In this document: positions 31,828 through 43,225 of the stretch, piece by piece
Position numbering within the stretch: the first letter of the stretch is position 1
How the letters are laid out: each line of letters begins with the position of its first letter
From: Liopterus haemorrhoidalis
Lineage: Eukaryota; Arthropoda; Insecta; Coleoptera; Dytiscidae
Length of the DNA stretch: 64,000 nucleotides
Assembly: GCA_963971575.1 (NCBI GenBank)
Contig: OZ020622.1
Coordinates: forward strand, 32,952,301 to 33,016,300
Direction: 5' to 3'
Program-made: the position numbers and the translations under genes
Notes under the pieces: generated by a model
Told to the model about the DNA's origin: nothing
What the model saw: only the letters and a program-made list of their open reading frames with translations
Databases searched by the model: none

Positions 31828-32500
31828 AGGGTTTTGTAGGTATGACCAAAAAACCCTTATACCGTCATTTTGTCGTCTGTCTGTTCGGTAAAAATTGTGG
31901 CCAAATGGCTTAACCTTGAGAGTTCAAATTTGGCATACTTATACAACTCTTTGATTCGAACATAGGAAAAATACTAAAACATCTCAAAAACGTATCACCC
32001 TAAAAATATAAACAAATATGTGCTAAACGAAAAATATTTTTTTTTTTTTAAATTCTGTAGAGTATCAAATGAAAGCCCTTAGTACATGGTTTAACGATCT
32101 AAGGTTTATTTTTGCAAAATAAATTATTTTGATGCGATTTTTGCCAAAATTATGCAACAAAATTTTTTGTCCCACACCCTGAAGCCCAGATGGTTTAAAC
32201 TAAAAATCTAAGTTATGTACATTGGTGTGAATCGGAATAGTAGAACAGGAATTTTTGATCAGATTATCTTTAAGGAAAATAACGCAATTTTTGGGTTTTT
32301 TTCTAGTTATATTTTGACCAATGTTGCATTTAATTTTTAAGAGCGTAAATTTAATATCCAGTTGAAATTACATTTTCTTCTATCTTGTCATGTATACGAA
32401 ACCAGAGGGTCGGAGCCATATTTAAAACAACCAATGGAAGTATTTAACATATACAAGGTTGATATAAAAATGAAAATTTATATTTTAGTTCTAAAGAAAA
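31828..32500 (+). repeat. Repeat R1, copy i (diverged)
   Basis: Contains the 5' AGGGTTTTGTAGGTATGACC, GTCGTCTGTCTGTTCGGTAA, the conserved body and AACAACCAATGGAAG. It lacks the tRNA-like module and the 3' hairpin block. Substitutions are more frequent than in U1-U3, so it is an older copy. Confidence 0.65.
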
Positions 32501-32798
32501 ATATAAAATCTTAGAATATGTACTTTTAAGCGTTTGTTTTGGCGCCTCTAAGAGCGAACGCCCTGGGCCTGTGCCCCTCGCAACCCAGCCTTTTGTCAAT
32601 GATGGCAGACAGAAAAAAAATTGTGTAGTAGTAAGTAAGCATATGTTGAAAAGTACAAACCGGCATGTTTACATTTGCATCCAAGGTCAAACACTATTAT
32701 TTATACTTATACATTCCCAAATTCATGGGCGTTCATTACTAATTTTAATTTCAAAATGTTATAAAGTTATAATGACGCAAAACGTATTTTTTTTCTTA

Positions 32799-33222
32799 GG
32801 CAGCAGTCTGACTGATCGAGCGCCGTCGTGTAACGTAGCGCCGAGTCGTGTAGTGTCATTTAAAAATTTAAAAGCTGGTCTGACTGATCAAGTACTGTCG
32901 AGTATTATCGATCATTCAGTGTCAAGTAAATTTGTTTCTCACTTGTCAAATAGTGCATATTCCAACCTAAAATAATACTATTATACTATTATTTTACTCT
33001 ATATTGTAATTTTGTTTTTTTTTTTTGACGTTCCAACTGTCAAATAACATATGGTTGAGCGTCGAGCGTCGTGTGAAATTCAAACTGGTTTGAAATACAA
33101 ACAACTTGATGCTACTTGATAGCAAACGATGGTTCAGTGCGACTCATGCCCTTAGTTAACGTGTGTTTGAAATTTGCTCGACAGCAAACGATCGACAGCA
33201 CTCGATCAGTCAGACCGCGGCC
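32799..33222. mobile_element. 424-bp MITE, PIF/Harbinger-like, TTA duplication
   Basis: Left end GGCAGCAGTCTGACTGATCG and right end (reverse complement) GGCCGCGGTCTGACTGATCG. TTA occurs on each side (32796-32798 and 33223-33225). GG-starting ends and a TTA duplication fit Harbinger. Inside, words such as GATCGAGCGCCGTCG recur near both ends. Confidence 0.75.
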
Positions 33223-33600
33223 TTACTTCTAATAACTACGAAATGGCGAAAACGTACTTCACATTTCTGCAATACACTAGTAACTTTTATAATAATTAAT
33301 TATTATTAAATCAAATTCAATTATTCTAATTTTCATATTGAAATTTATATACAAATGTCTGTGCCAGCGACAGGGGGACTACGGTTACAGCTGTACCGGA
33401 CCCCAGACCTAAGGGGCTGGTCTTATGACCTAATGATCTGACAACCATAAAGAAAACAATTTACTCAGGATTCGAAATGTACCGCCAAACCGGAACTGTG
33501 TTCCAGTTTGTGAAATTTTGGAAAATATTTTTCAGATCCGTAATTTTCGTATATAGTTGTTTTATTGCTGAGTTGCACAATAATTATGAAAAGGCTAAAA

Positions 33601-33856
33601 TATTGGCAGCGCTAAAGGGGTTTCAGGAGGGTCCGGGCCCCTCTAAAAATTGTTCTGCCTCCCGCCCTCCCCCAGATATGCCTGGAGAGAATAAAAAAAT
33701 ATATATAAAACTGAGTGCCGGGATCAGTTTGGGAATATTTCGAATTGTGAAAGAGCGGGTCAAAAAGCCGCTTACGGCTTGCTTCACCTTTCCAAAATTT
33801 CTAACAATCATATTTTCATTAATGTTGCCCCCCACAAATATTTCTCGCCGCCACTG
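33601..33856. mobile_element. 256-bp hAT MITE
   Basis: The right end, reverse complemented, reads CAGTGGCGGCGAGAAA; the left reads TATTGGCAGCGCTAAA (11 of 16 alike). Flanks GGCTAAAA (33593-33600) and GGCTGAAA (33857-33864) agree at 7 of 8 bases. No coding sequence; the frames across it are shadows. Confidence 0.55.
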
Positions 33857-33900
33857 GGCTGAAACGTTCCGGTTCATGAAATAATAACCATTATAGATAT

Positions 33901-34104
33901 CAGAGCCGGACTAAGGTATTTCTGCGCCCGAGGCAAAGTACCAGTCTTGCGCCGCTGTCCTTTACTAAATAAAAAAGGAAGATTGATCGTAGAGATGACC
34001 AAAAAAAGGAGGCGTGATTTTTGCGCCTCAACTCTTTCTTGCGCCTTTACCAACTCTGCGCCCGTAGCGAGTGCCTCGCTCGCCACATTCTAGATCCGGT
34101 TCGG
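33901..34104. mobile_element. 204-bp hAT MITE rich in GCGCC words
   Basis: Starts CAGAGCCGGACT; the reverse complement of its end is CCGAACCGGATC. Flanks ATAGATAT (33893-33900) and GTAGATAT (34105-34112) agree at 7 of 8 bases. The interior repeats TGCGCC(C/T). Confidence 0.6.
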
Positions 34105-35817
34105 GTAGATATAGTAGAAACTTTATTTGTTAGTTTAAGATAACAAGGGTTTGTTTTCATTTCTTTAATTATACTTGTAATGCGGCTGATAGACATTTTT
34201 ATTTTTATTATTTAGGTATTTATTTTTTCTGGGTGCCGGTTACTTGAGAATTTCGGTTATATGAGTATCGGATAAAAGAGATTTTACTGTAATATCGTCA
34301 GGCGCGTAACTAAAAAAAATCTCATGGAGGAGGACATTTTAACAAACACCGCCCGTGTGCGTAGGACGCCCTAACATATGCACGCGGCGGCCCTTCATAT
34401 GAGAAAATTTCCATAGGTGAAATTTTATGTGATAGTAGTAAGCAAATGTTGATCTCTCTATAACAACAAATATTTTTTAAGTATAAAACCGTCTTCTTTT
34501 ATTATGTAGGTATTCTGTTCGTTTCCATTTCAAGTTTATAATATTTTATAATTAAATGAAAAAAATCTCAAACGCTGTGTAACGTAGGTGTCACGACTAT
34601 TTATTCATATTGTCTCCAATTTTCTTAGGTAAATGGGTGTAAAGACGGTTAGCGAACCCCCCCTCTCCCGAAAAAACATCTTAAGTATTATTATAGATTG
34701 TACATATGTGGAAAAAGCCGGAAAAAATAAAGATATACATTTTATGAATTAGTTAGTTAAAATAACTGATTCATCAGCGAAAGCTTTTTGCTTCAAAGAA
34801 GGCTATTGCGCCTATCACAGCCCGTTTAGAGGGCCCGTGTTGGACATCTTTAACATTTTTGTTTAATTGCACTTTCTTATCCAACCAATTTCTCTTTTAA
34901 TTAGGGGCGGGGGCAGACAGCGTGTATGCCGCGGGCCCAGATATACATAAATACGGCCCTGATCTAGCCTAAAATAAAAAACAGAAAATAAAAGAACACA
35001 TGTAGGTACGGACAGAAATATATTAGATAAAAAATCTGTTTCAAAAGGGAAACAGATATGTGGGCGATGATAGAAAGCTATAAAGGGGCCCCACAATCAT
35101 CTTATATCACAGATAAATATAAATAAACACATTAAAAGATAAGTGCATTTTATAAGAGAAGCGGTTTATTGAACAATAATTTTTCAGAAATTTTGTAAAT
35201 TGATGACCCCCCCCCTCCCGAAAAAATCTCCTCTCCAAATCTCTTTGGTGGAATTATATCATAATTTATCTTAAACCACTTAAAATTGTTATTAACTATT
35301 TTAATTAAGTGGTAAATTAATTAATTTTTAGATAATTTTAACACAGTTTAATTTACCATTTTAGAAAATCAAATAAATTTCAACATGTTCCGTAAACAGA
35401 ACAAATTGTTTACGCGTGATGGTTATACTTCCATTTAAACACAATTTTGTTTATATGCAGGATCTATACATATCGTGCCCTCTCTTAGCCAGTAGAATGA
35501 AAACTATCGCTACTTAAAAGATTTGGTTCGAAACTTGGGAGAAAAGGTTCGAAACTTGGGGGAAAAGGCTCGAAAGTGCATCCAAATATTCAACTGCATT
35601 TTGTCAGAAAATGAACAAAATTATTCATCCAAATTGTAAACCCTCGTATTAACAGGAGCCCTCTGAACAATTTTTATTTGAAGCATTTTTAAAAATAATT
35701 ATTTGTTATGGAGATATCAGGCCATAAAAAATCGTTTTTCACAACCAGGTTGGGAAATGCGGAAGGGTGTTGAAGTTCCGTGACTTTTGACGTAAATGGC
35801 TCTGGAGTTCCGGGAAG

Positions 35818-35821
<4 letters not shown>
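34105..35821. other. No gene; scraps of hAT ends and C-rich runs
   Basis: Scattered hAT-type edge sequences: GGCGCGTAACTAAAAAAAAT (34302), CGCGGCGGCCCTTCATATG (34383), CCGCGGGCCCAGATATAC (34929) and runs such as CCCCCCTCTCCCG (34660) and CCCCCCCCTCCCG (35207). None could be paired. About 35735-35822 matches, inverted, the flank at 22384. Confidence 0.4.
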
Positions 35822-35867
<46 letters not shown>

Positions 35868-35954
35868 GAATGTAGTTCTTGACGAAAATAGTATAAGGAG
35901 AAATAAAAATTCTTATTTACTCGTCAAAATTTATTAATTAAATTAATTAAAATA

Positions 35955-36000
35955 TACTAAGAGACGTTTCGACTGTGAAATCCAGTCATCTTCAGTCTAA
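35955..36000 (-). ncRNA. Hammerhead motif, left arm
   Basis: Minus strand: CTGAAGA (35995-35989), stem II GACTG/CAGTC, GAAAC (35970-35966), GTC (35965-35963). The core is complete and stem III is minimal. Confidence 0.65.
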
Positions 36001-36151
36001 AGTAAATTGAACTATAAAATAAAAAACTTTATCCGTTAAACAATATCCGTTACTGAACGGATTGTCTGTCCGATACAACATGTCGTACCACCACGTATTT
36101 CCAGTGGTCTAGTTTTGGCAATGTTGAAGTTTTTTATTTTATAGTTCAATT

Positions 36152-36202
36152 TACTTTAGACTGAAGATGACTGGATTTCACAGTCGAAACGTCTCTTAGT
36201 AT
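36152..36202 (+). ncRNA. Hammerhead motif, right arm
   Basis: CTGAAGA (36161-36167), stem II GACTG (36169-36173) with CAGTC (36181-36185), GAAAC (36186-36190), GTC (36191-36193). TTTAGA before the core can partly pair with TCTTAG after GTC as stem I. It is a mirror image of the left-arm motif. Confidence 0.65.
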
Positions 36203-36280
36203 ATTTTAATTAATTTAATTAATAAATTTTTACGAGTAAATAAGAATTTTTATTTCTCCTTATATATATATATATATACA

Positions 36281-36861
36281 CAGAAGATTCCGCTTAGTTG
36301 GGCCACCGCTTAATTGGGGCAGCCGCTTATTTGGGCCAAATCTCAAAGAACAGAAACCAAACCAAGGAACCAACAGTAAATTTACATGTTTAATTGGGAC
36401 AACATTCCGCTTAATTGGGACAGTAAATTTAAGATCACAGTACATATTATGTTACACATATTCTCAAGAAAAAATATGTACAAAGAATTTAATATTACAG
36501 GGTTATTTTATGCAGGAAGGAAATGAAGGGAGCCCTACATCCGCACTGAATACCTGTGCTGATTTTGTAGAAGTGAAATGTTACGAAAACAAAAAACAGA
36601 CTACATTTCACGCATTTTTGCATAGAATTAAATTTTATGTACCTATTTATTTTATTTTGGAATTTATTATTATTTTTTCTTAAAAGTTTATATTTTTTGG
36701 TTATATGTAATTTATAGTTTTGTCCAACAGTTTATAAAAAAAAATTATTGAAAGAAAAATATGCATTGTTTAATTTTATGTGAAATTCGCTTAATTGGGG
36801 CAGCCGCTTAATTGGGCCAAATGTCTAAGTCCCGATGTGTCCCAATTAAGCGGAATCGACT
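36281..36861. mobile_element. pogo/Tigger-like non-autonomous element
   Basis: The ends carry GATTCCGCTTAATTGGG-type sequence in inverted orientation, with further CCGCTTAATTGGGGCAG copies just inside each end (36308, 36787). TA flanks both sides. Short ends built on ATTCCGCTTAATTGGGAC are known from pogo/Tigger elements (Tc1/mariner superfamily). The middle is AT-rich and non-coding. Confidence 0.6.
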
Positions 36862-37069
36862 GTATATATATATTTTAAATCTTCACTTAATACTTCTAAT
36901 ACATTTTTTCTTTTATTATAAAATTTTCTTGGCAATTGAGCTCGTAATTCCCGCATTTCACGAACATCGCGTAAATCTCTCATATACATACATGATTAAA
37001 GTCAGTCAGTATGGTGGACACAAATCGCTATTTTAATGTATTTAATACAGCCTCTCCGCGCTTCTAAAT

Positions 37070-37205
37070 TTGTACTACTAAATTACAATTTACTAAGCAC
37101 TACTAACAATAATTCTGTATTATGAACATCCATTTTTAGTAACGCTTAGTATACTTGTCTTAGTAGTGCTACTAATATTTAGTAAAAGATTATGAACATG
37201 GCTCT
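37070..37205. repeat. Small dispersed repeat with imperfect inverted ends
   Basis: TTTACTAAGCACTACTAACA near the left and TTAGTAGTGCTACTAATATT near the right are imperfectly inverted. Partial copies occur at 38695-38757 and around the hAT at 44370-45190 (the flanks read CTAGTAGTGCTAGTAAGAT and CAAGATTATGAATATGG). Confidence 0.5.
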
Positions 37206-37242
37206 ATAATTTTATGTAGCACCCACCACAGCGCACCCAAAT

Positions 37243-38115
37243 AGAGATGGGAATTTCGGCTCAGTTTGCGGAACCGGATCAGTGGAGGTCGTTCAGTTTG
37301 TTGAGCCGGTTCATTGATCCGGCTCAGTGATCCGGTTAAGTAAACATGTTTTCGGGACACAGGTCGGTCCTTAGTTCGTAGGTAGAACGTCGCTTAGAGC
37401 CGGTCAGTTGTCGGTCGTTCGCTTGTAGGTAGACGTCGCTTAGAGCCGGTTCTTTCTTATACCAGGTCAGTTGTCGGTCGTTAGCTCGTAGGTAGAACGT
37501 CGCTTAACCCGGTCAGTTGTCGGTCGTTCGCTTGTAGGTAGACGTCGCTTAGAGCCGGCTCTTTCTTAGACCGGGCCAGTTGTCGGTCGTTCGCTCGTAG
37601 GTAGGACGTCGCTTAACCCGGTCAGTTGTCGGTCGTTCACTCGTAGGTAGAACATCGCTTAGCCCCGGTTCTTATCTAACATTTTTGAAACAAACAATTC
37701 ACTTTATGTAGCTACTGTATTTTAAACCAGATGTGTTAAGTTTATGGCGATGTTTATTGCCCTTATAAATCGGGCATCTGGGATTTGGGCAATATTTTTA
37801 ATATTTTTATATAGTATGGTTGTAAGAAAATACAGACTAAGCCTATTAGTTTCAAATAAACTGCCCTATAAATTGATGACAATAAATAATACACTTTACG
37901 ATAATACATTACACGGCGAGTTCTACATGACATCGATCCAGATCCGGATCACTCCGGTCACTGCTCACAATCGCCCGACCACTCGTATCCTTGAAACTTG
38001 AAACTATACAGTGAGCCGTGAGCCGGCTCATTTCAATTTGGTGAACCGTGTCACTTCGGTCAGTGTACTGAGTCGGCTCAGTGAGCCGGTTCGTTCATGA
38101 ACGACCCATCTCTAA
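37243..38115 (+). mobile_element. hAT element with internal ~50-bp tandem repeats
   Basis: AGAGATGGG on the left and CCCATCTCT on the right, flanked by ACCCAAAT on both sides (37235-37242 and 38116-38123). Next to each end lie GGCTCAGTGATCCGG/GAGCCGGCTCA words. From about 37385 to 37665 there are roughly six units built on GGTCAGTTGTCGGTCGTTCG with GTAGGTAGACGTCGCTTA. The 85-codon frame at 37744 has no recognised domain. The transposase is absent. Confidence 0.7.
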
Positions 38116-38123
38116 ACCCAAAT

Positions 38124-39003
38124 ATTCATCTTATTAAATACTGCGCTGAATAGAAAAGAAATGTTTCTACATTCGAAACAAAATTTCGTATATGCCTTAT
38201 TTATGTAAAGTAAATAAGAGAGATTTTTCAAGATTTAGTTTTAGATAAACCCCCCTCCGTACTCTTAAATATCCAAGCAGTTGAAAATATGTGGATATAT
38301 GAAATATAGAAAAAAATATACCTATATATTGGTTTTCTTATTTCACTTAAACAATTTTTGTACTGTACTTTTTCCGTCATTTTTTCGATAATCCTTATGC
38401 CGTCTGTGGGGTTCGGGAAGACAAGAAAAAAAAACATAGTAATATTTCACTTATTATTGACAGCGAAAATATATTATATATCTATACATTACATTATTTT
38501 AAATAAGGAAACAAATAATTTTTGTTTTTGACATTTTTTCAATTTCATTGAAATATCTCACTTATTAATTACGTTACAATAATAATTAAATAAAAAAATA
38601 CGGGCATGTAAGCCAGTCCTTTTTGGTGGCCACATGTTGTTAATTCATTGTTAAATGAATTATAAACAGAGAGGAAATTGTTAGGTGAGCTGGATTAAGC
38701 ACTGCTAACAATAATTCTGTATTATGAACATCCATTTTTAGTAACGCTTAGTAGGCAGTGTTGAATCCTACGGGTAACAAAAATACCCCTCGGATAAAAT
38801 TTTCAGTTATAGTTACAGTTCTGTAGTAGAATATTACCTACTACAAAAATATCGAAAGCAATAAAATATAGAAACAAAAAGTATCGAATACTAAAATATT
38901 AGTATCAAAAGAAAGTAATTGATACTGTCTGAACAGCGAAAGGTGACCGGTGCGGCAGTGGAGAATATTCCAAGGATACTTCAAATATTAGGTCTATTCA
39001 TAA
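38124..39003. other. No gene; AT-rich
   Basis: A relic of the small repeat of 37070 lies at 38695-38757. GGGTTCGGGAAGACAAG at 38408 echoes the Penelope flank sequence. Otherwise unremarkable. Confidence 0.4.
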
Positions 39004-39173
39004 GGTTTATTTCAACAGAGTTCAAAATCTGACCGGAATCACCTTGCGCACTTACAAAAAAACGCTTCAATAGAACTCTCGAGTTCCCTTCTGAGTTCTT
39101 TTTAAACTATTTTTTGTAAGTGCGCAAGCGCTACATGATTCCGTTCCGTTTCTGAACTCTGTTGAAACAAACC
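39004..39173. mobile_element. 170-bp MITE with long inverted ends
   Basis: The ends mirror each other: GGTTTATTTCAACAGAGTTC on the left and, reverse complemented, GGTTTGTTTCAACAGAGTTC on the right. CTTGCGCACTTACAAAAAA is also shared further in. The target duplication is unclear (TAA against TAT). Confidence 0.65.
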
Positions 39174-39740
39174 TATAGGCATGTAGTAGACTATTAAATG
39201 TTAATATCGAGAAGAAACATAATTCAAAATATATAGAAATTACTTAACACTTTACTATTTCTGCAACCACCGTCCTAGCAAAATGTATTTATTAATATAT
39301 TATTTAATAGTGACAGAAATAACAATGTTCAATTCAAGACACCAAACAACCACAATACTCGTATTATACCTTCCGCCTTGAATTGATACGCTACTGAGGA
39401 TAACAAATCCAGATTTACAATGTTTTATTGCCCCCAATAAACATAGATAAATGCGCTGGAATCTTAATTGTTCAACTGGTCATATAGCGCAGTGCACTGT
39501 AGCCAACTCATGGAAAGTGAAAGGCGCTATATGCAGTGTTAAAAAACACTAAAAATCACCATAGGAAATGTAAAAAACACTAAAAAATAAACACTAAAAA
39601 TAAATATATATTTTTTAAATTAGTAATTTATTTAATTTATTATTTAATAAGCATATTGAATTAATCACAAACAAAAATCACAGATCCATAAAAGTTTAAA
39701 GATTAAAAATCAAACAGTTCACATATAAATATTTTTATAA

Positions 39741-39905
39741 AGTCTGTTGCTTTGGTTTAGGCGGAACTAGATTTTCAATTCTAGTTATTTTTACCGATTG
39801 AGTGAAGCTTTTGATCATTTTGTTCAGGAAAAGCCAACTTACTTAATGACAACTTACAAAAATTAAAATTCCGGTTAGTTCCGCCTAATCGTTTGGAATA
39901 GAATG
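39741..39905. repeat. Short M1-related MITE
   Basis: Left GGTTTAGGCGGAACTAGATT, right (reverse complement) CGATTAGGCGGAACTAACCG, adjoining TATA on the right. A related fragment lies at 40918-40983 (TAGTTTCGCCTAAACCAGAG). Confidence 0.6.
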
Positions 39906-40418
39906 TATATATAAATAAATATTTTATATAATTCATTCATTAATAAAAAAAAATCACTTGTATAAATAAATATAAATAAAGTTAAAATAAATATAATTCT
40001 TTGGCTTTAAGAGGATTCTTCACTGTATGCCCAAGGAAATCACTGTACATACAATATTTGTAAATTATTCATAAATACTAACGAATTAAAAATAATAATA
40101 ATACAACAGAAGCAACAACTAATAATATATGTATCATCTTTACTAGTATTTTTGTTTGATTTTGATCAATTGCATAATAAAGGTAAAAATTGCATAGGCG
40201 CGATTTTATAACATATTTAATAATCAGACAGATTTTACATTTTACTCATGCTGTTCAATCATTCAAAATTTAACAAAAATTTATGTAAAGTTCATATATT
40301 ATTTGTTGATTATGTTGTATTATTATTATTATATTTTTTAATTCATTACTACTTATGAATTATTTACAAATACAATGATTTCCTTAAGTACTAGTGCAGA
40401 ATCTTCTTGAGGAATAAA

Positions 40419-40765
40419 TTAAATATCGATTTCAATACGGTCCTCTTCTTCATAAGTTTTGTTAGTGTCAATTAATTTTAATACATCTGGTGGTAGATCA
40501 TATGTATTACAGCACGAATTATGCCTTTTAAGGCCATATCTTATAAGCAATATTGTGTTTATAGTTTTATCTATCAGTCTATTCCTTAATTTATTTTTTA
40601 TGATATTCATTTTACTAAAAATCTTTTGACATCAGCATTCGAATGGGGTAGTAATAAAGCAGACTTTACAAGTTCAGTCAGTTCTTTAAAAGGATTTATT
40701 CCAGCTGCATCCTTGTAAACATATACTTCTGACCAGAAATCTTCTGATTAACGTTTCTTTAAAAT
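40419..40765 (-). pseudogene. hAT transposase C-terminus, frameshifted
   Basis: On the minus strand: FWSEVYVYKDAAGINPFKEL then TELVKSALLLPHSNADVKRF, a frame break near 40612, then MNIIKNKLRNRLIDKTINTI and LIRYGLKRHN.CC. LPHSNADV.R.FS..N.IKNKLRNR is the hAT dimerisation motif. It is closely related to the plus-strand fragment at 45762-46064. The N-terminal and catalytic portions are absent. The ORF end (stop at 40419) appears natural. Confidence 0.75.
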
Positions 40766-41714
40766 ATTGCCCTATAACATTTGTTATAATTTGTGTACAT
40801 TTTGTACGGTTTAGTTTGAAACCTCCAGATTTGCTGGAATTTTCATTTTAGTAAGTTGCCATGAGCTCTTCTTTAATGGTTTGAAGCAGGTTTTTGTTAA
40901 ATAAAATTATCAAAAGCCTCACTTAATCTGTAAAAGTAACTAGAATTGAAAATCTAGTTTCGCCTAAACCAGAGAAACAGATTTTATATGTATTTTACAA
41001 GTACATTTATTTTATACAAGTAAATTTTATGTATAAAAAAAGCACTATAAAACGCGCCGGATTATAAAGAAAAACACCGTTATTGAGCGACCGCGCAAAT
41101 TAAATTAAAAGAGCGCAATACCTGATAAAAAAAACACCAATATTAGTGCTAAAAGCACCAAGTTGGCAACAGTTTGGCAACACTCCGCAACCTTTTCTCA
41201 CCTACGACACACCAAAGTTCTTCCTAGAATTCGCTATATTTGCTAATTTAAGTGCTACTGATTTTTTTAAATCTATCTATCACACTGTGTTACTCTTCTA
41301 CAACCTTAGTTGACTGTTTGGTGCATTATCCTTACGTTATAAGATCTATAATCATAGGTTTCCCCTTTGTCAAACTTTATTCTTTGACGCTATCAAGGCG
41401 TATAATGTGTGCAATTTTGTCAGTGTTTAAAACAGTCCTAATTGTTTTTATAAATGGTCAAATAAATAACAGTTCATAAATAAAGGTAAGTAGATATAGT
41501 TTCTTTATTTGTTGAAAAAATTTATAGAAACGTACAAAAGTTTTTTGGCATATTACTCGTGTTGTATGTATGCTACATTGTGTAGAATGACTACTTTTCT
41601 AGTTATTATTTTTATATGATCAGTTCCTAAAAAAAATAGATTTTCTTATTTCACAATGTTTTTTGATAAAATTGTTTTACAACTGAATTAATTGTTGTTT
41701 TTAGGTATTTAATT

Positions 41715-43225
41715 ATGGGTCCTAAATAATATTTGACAGATGAGCAACTAGAATATTTTTGCAATTATCTGAGCGAAATTAGTTCACCAAGTGATGGCAA
41801 GGATTTTTCGGATACTGACAATATTATCGATCCTGAGTACTCCTGAGTACTCCATCATTGGATGAAGAGGAACGTGATATTGGGGTTCATGAGGAGTCAA
41901 GTGATCAGAATCAAGGTAACGATTTGCAGGGAGATTTAGAAATTGGCGACAGTCATAATGAAGCAGAAGTGTTCACACAAGCTGCGAGAAATATTCGAAA
42001 CCCTACGGCAAAGGATAAAATAAATGCATTTTATGTCAATTGTACGCGTTCCTAACACTCGAACTTACTGGAATACCGATGTTGGTTTAGATGTAATAAC
42101 AAAAACCATGACACTAAACAGATTTGAGAAGATACGATAGTTTCTGCATTTTAACGACAACAATGCCCACTTACTAGGAGATCATGAAAATCATAAAGTA
42201 AGAGCTATAATAGACCATTTCATGCTTGGTTTATATACGGAACAAGAATAAGGAATAGGAAATAAGAATAGTACACAAGATATTAATACATGGCTGCGGC
42301 GTATATCGGTTTATGTAGGAATGAAATTTAACTTAAACATAAGAATAGTTGGTAACATTTAACTTTTTATTCCTATTCCAAGAATAAGAGACGAGAAGCA
42401 TGCGTACAACGGTCAAGATGTCGGCCGTAATAAAATTTGTTCAACAGATGTTTTCCAGCTGTGATCAGAGGGTTGAAAACAACAATATAATGTGGGAAAC
42501 ACAAGCAAATAAATTTACAAAATCTTCTAAATCCATTTTACTGAACAAAATATTTTTTTAAAGGTTATATTAAACACAACAACCTGTCAAGTGACAACCG
42601 TTAAACACAGGCCAACGCAAGTACGCAGGCGCAGCGACGAAATGTTATGTCTGATATAAACGGTTTCATATTTTTTATTCTTGTGTACTATTCTTATTTC
42701 CTATTCCATATTCTTGTTCCGTATATAAACCAACCATCAATGAAATTTTTTCGAAAATTCCTCTTGAAGTATGTCTTTCTGTTGACGAACAATTGTGCAA
42801 TTGTACATGAGGCTGTTTTACAATATACTCGATATAACGTTGACAAATGCTTGGATACTGTTTAGAAAAATAAGTTCGGCAAAAAATTTAAAAGATAATG
42901 AAATAATGACTTATTTCAATTTTCGAAAGAAGTGTGCTTGTATAGAGTTGGATAAACCAGCAATTCAAGAAGAGGACGTCCATCTTCAACTACTCTAGAA
43001 GAGGTTATAATGAAAAGGAAATAAACTGTTCCAACTCAACATGCTCCACCAAGAAATGTACGATTAGATGAAGTGGGTAATTGGCTTGTATGGACAACAT
43101 GAAATCGTTGCAAATTTCCCAATCGTATGGGATATTCGCAGACAGCATGCGAAAAATGTGGGATCAATTTATGCTGTCACAAAAAAAAAAATATATATTT
43201 TTAACGATACCATATTGAAGGTTAA
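41715..43225 (+). pseudogene. piggyBac transposase, multiply disrupted
   Basis: The ATG at 41715 opens MGPK, then a stop, then LTDEQLEYFCNYLSEISSPS, an acidic N-terminus. A small duplication (GAGTACTCCT, near 41838) breaks the frame. The acidic tract continues to NPTAKDKINAF. TYWNTDVGLDVITKTMTLNR, FEKIR and FLHFNDNNAHLLGDHENHKV match the DDE_Tnp_1_7 core, as does INEIFSKIPLEVCLSVDEQL (catalytic Asp in VDEQ) after the MITE. The C-terminus gives PPRNVRLDEVGNWLVW, NRCKFPNRMGYSQTACEKCG and KKKNIF, the Cys-rich zinc-binding tail of piggyBac transposases. Several stops and frameshifts make it dead. Confidence 0.85.
42236..42723. mobile_element. 488-bp MITE inside the piggyBac gene
   Basis: The ends are inverted over about 50 bases: TACGGAACAAGAATAAGGAA on the left; the right, reverse complemented, is TACGGAACAAGAATATGGAA. 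The flank is TATA on both sides (TA or TATA duplication). It splits the transposase between HFMLGL and PTINEIF. The 72-codon frame at 42647 crosses its end and is not a gene. Confidence 0.8.

Larger units (their letters stand above)
35893..36263. mobile_element. Palindromic Penelope-derived element with a hammerhead motif in each arm
   Basis: Two arms of about 137 bases (35893-36029 and 36127-36263) are inverted copies around a 97-base spacer. Each arm is a counterpart of the 3' terminal region of the Penelope-like element: AAATAAAAATTCTT, ACTCGTCAAAA, then the hammerhead core. (TA)n tracts sit outside both ends (35822-35864 and 36262-36278). It encodes nothing. Interpretation: a terminal-repeat-only inverted dimer that may have moved with help from a related Penelope-like enzyme (inference). 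Confidence 0.75.
39534..41190 (-). mobile_element. hAT element remnant (reversed)
   Basis: Left edge CAGTGTTAAAAAACACTAAA; right edge, reverse complemented, AGTGTTGCCAAACTGTTGCC. AACACTAAAAA/AGCACTAATATTGG words are near both ends. It contains a minus-strand hAT transposase fragment and an M1 MITE (39741-39905). No matching 8-base flanks were found, so the boundaries are approximate. Confidence 0.5.

Noticed and set aside
37744..38001. An 85-codon frame with a hydrophobic start as a small membrane protein
   Set aside because: No family resemblance, lies within a non-autonomous hAT element, and has no conserved copy in the window.
39480..39533. CATATAGCGC/GCGCTATATG inverted pair as a regulatory site
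   Set aside because: A 10-bp perfect pair exists but borders a hAT-like end with no other copy, so chance or element debris is the simpler reading.
42647..42865. A 72-codon hydrophobic frame
   Set aside because: It spans the MITE end and the piggyBac relic in the wrong frame for the transposase.
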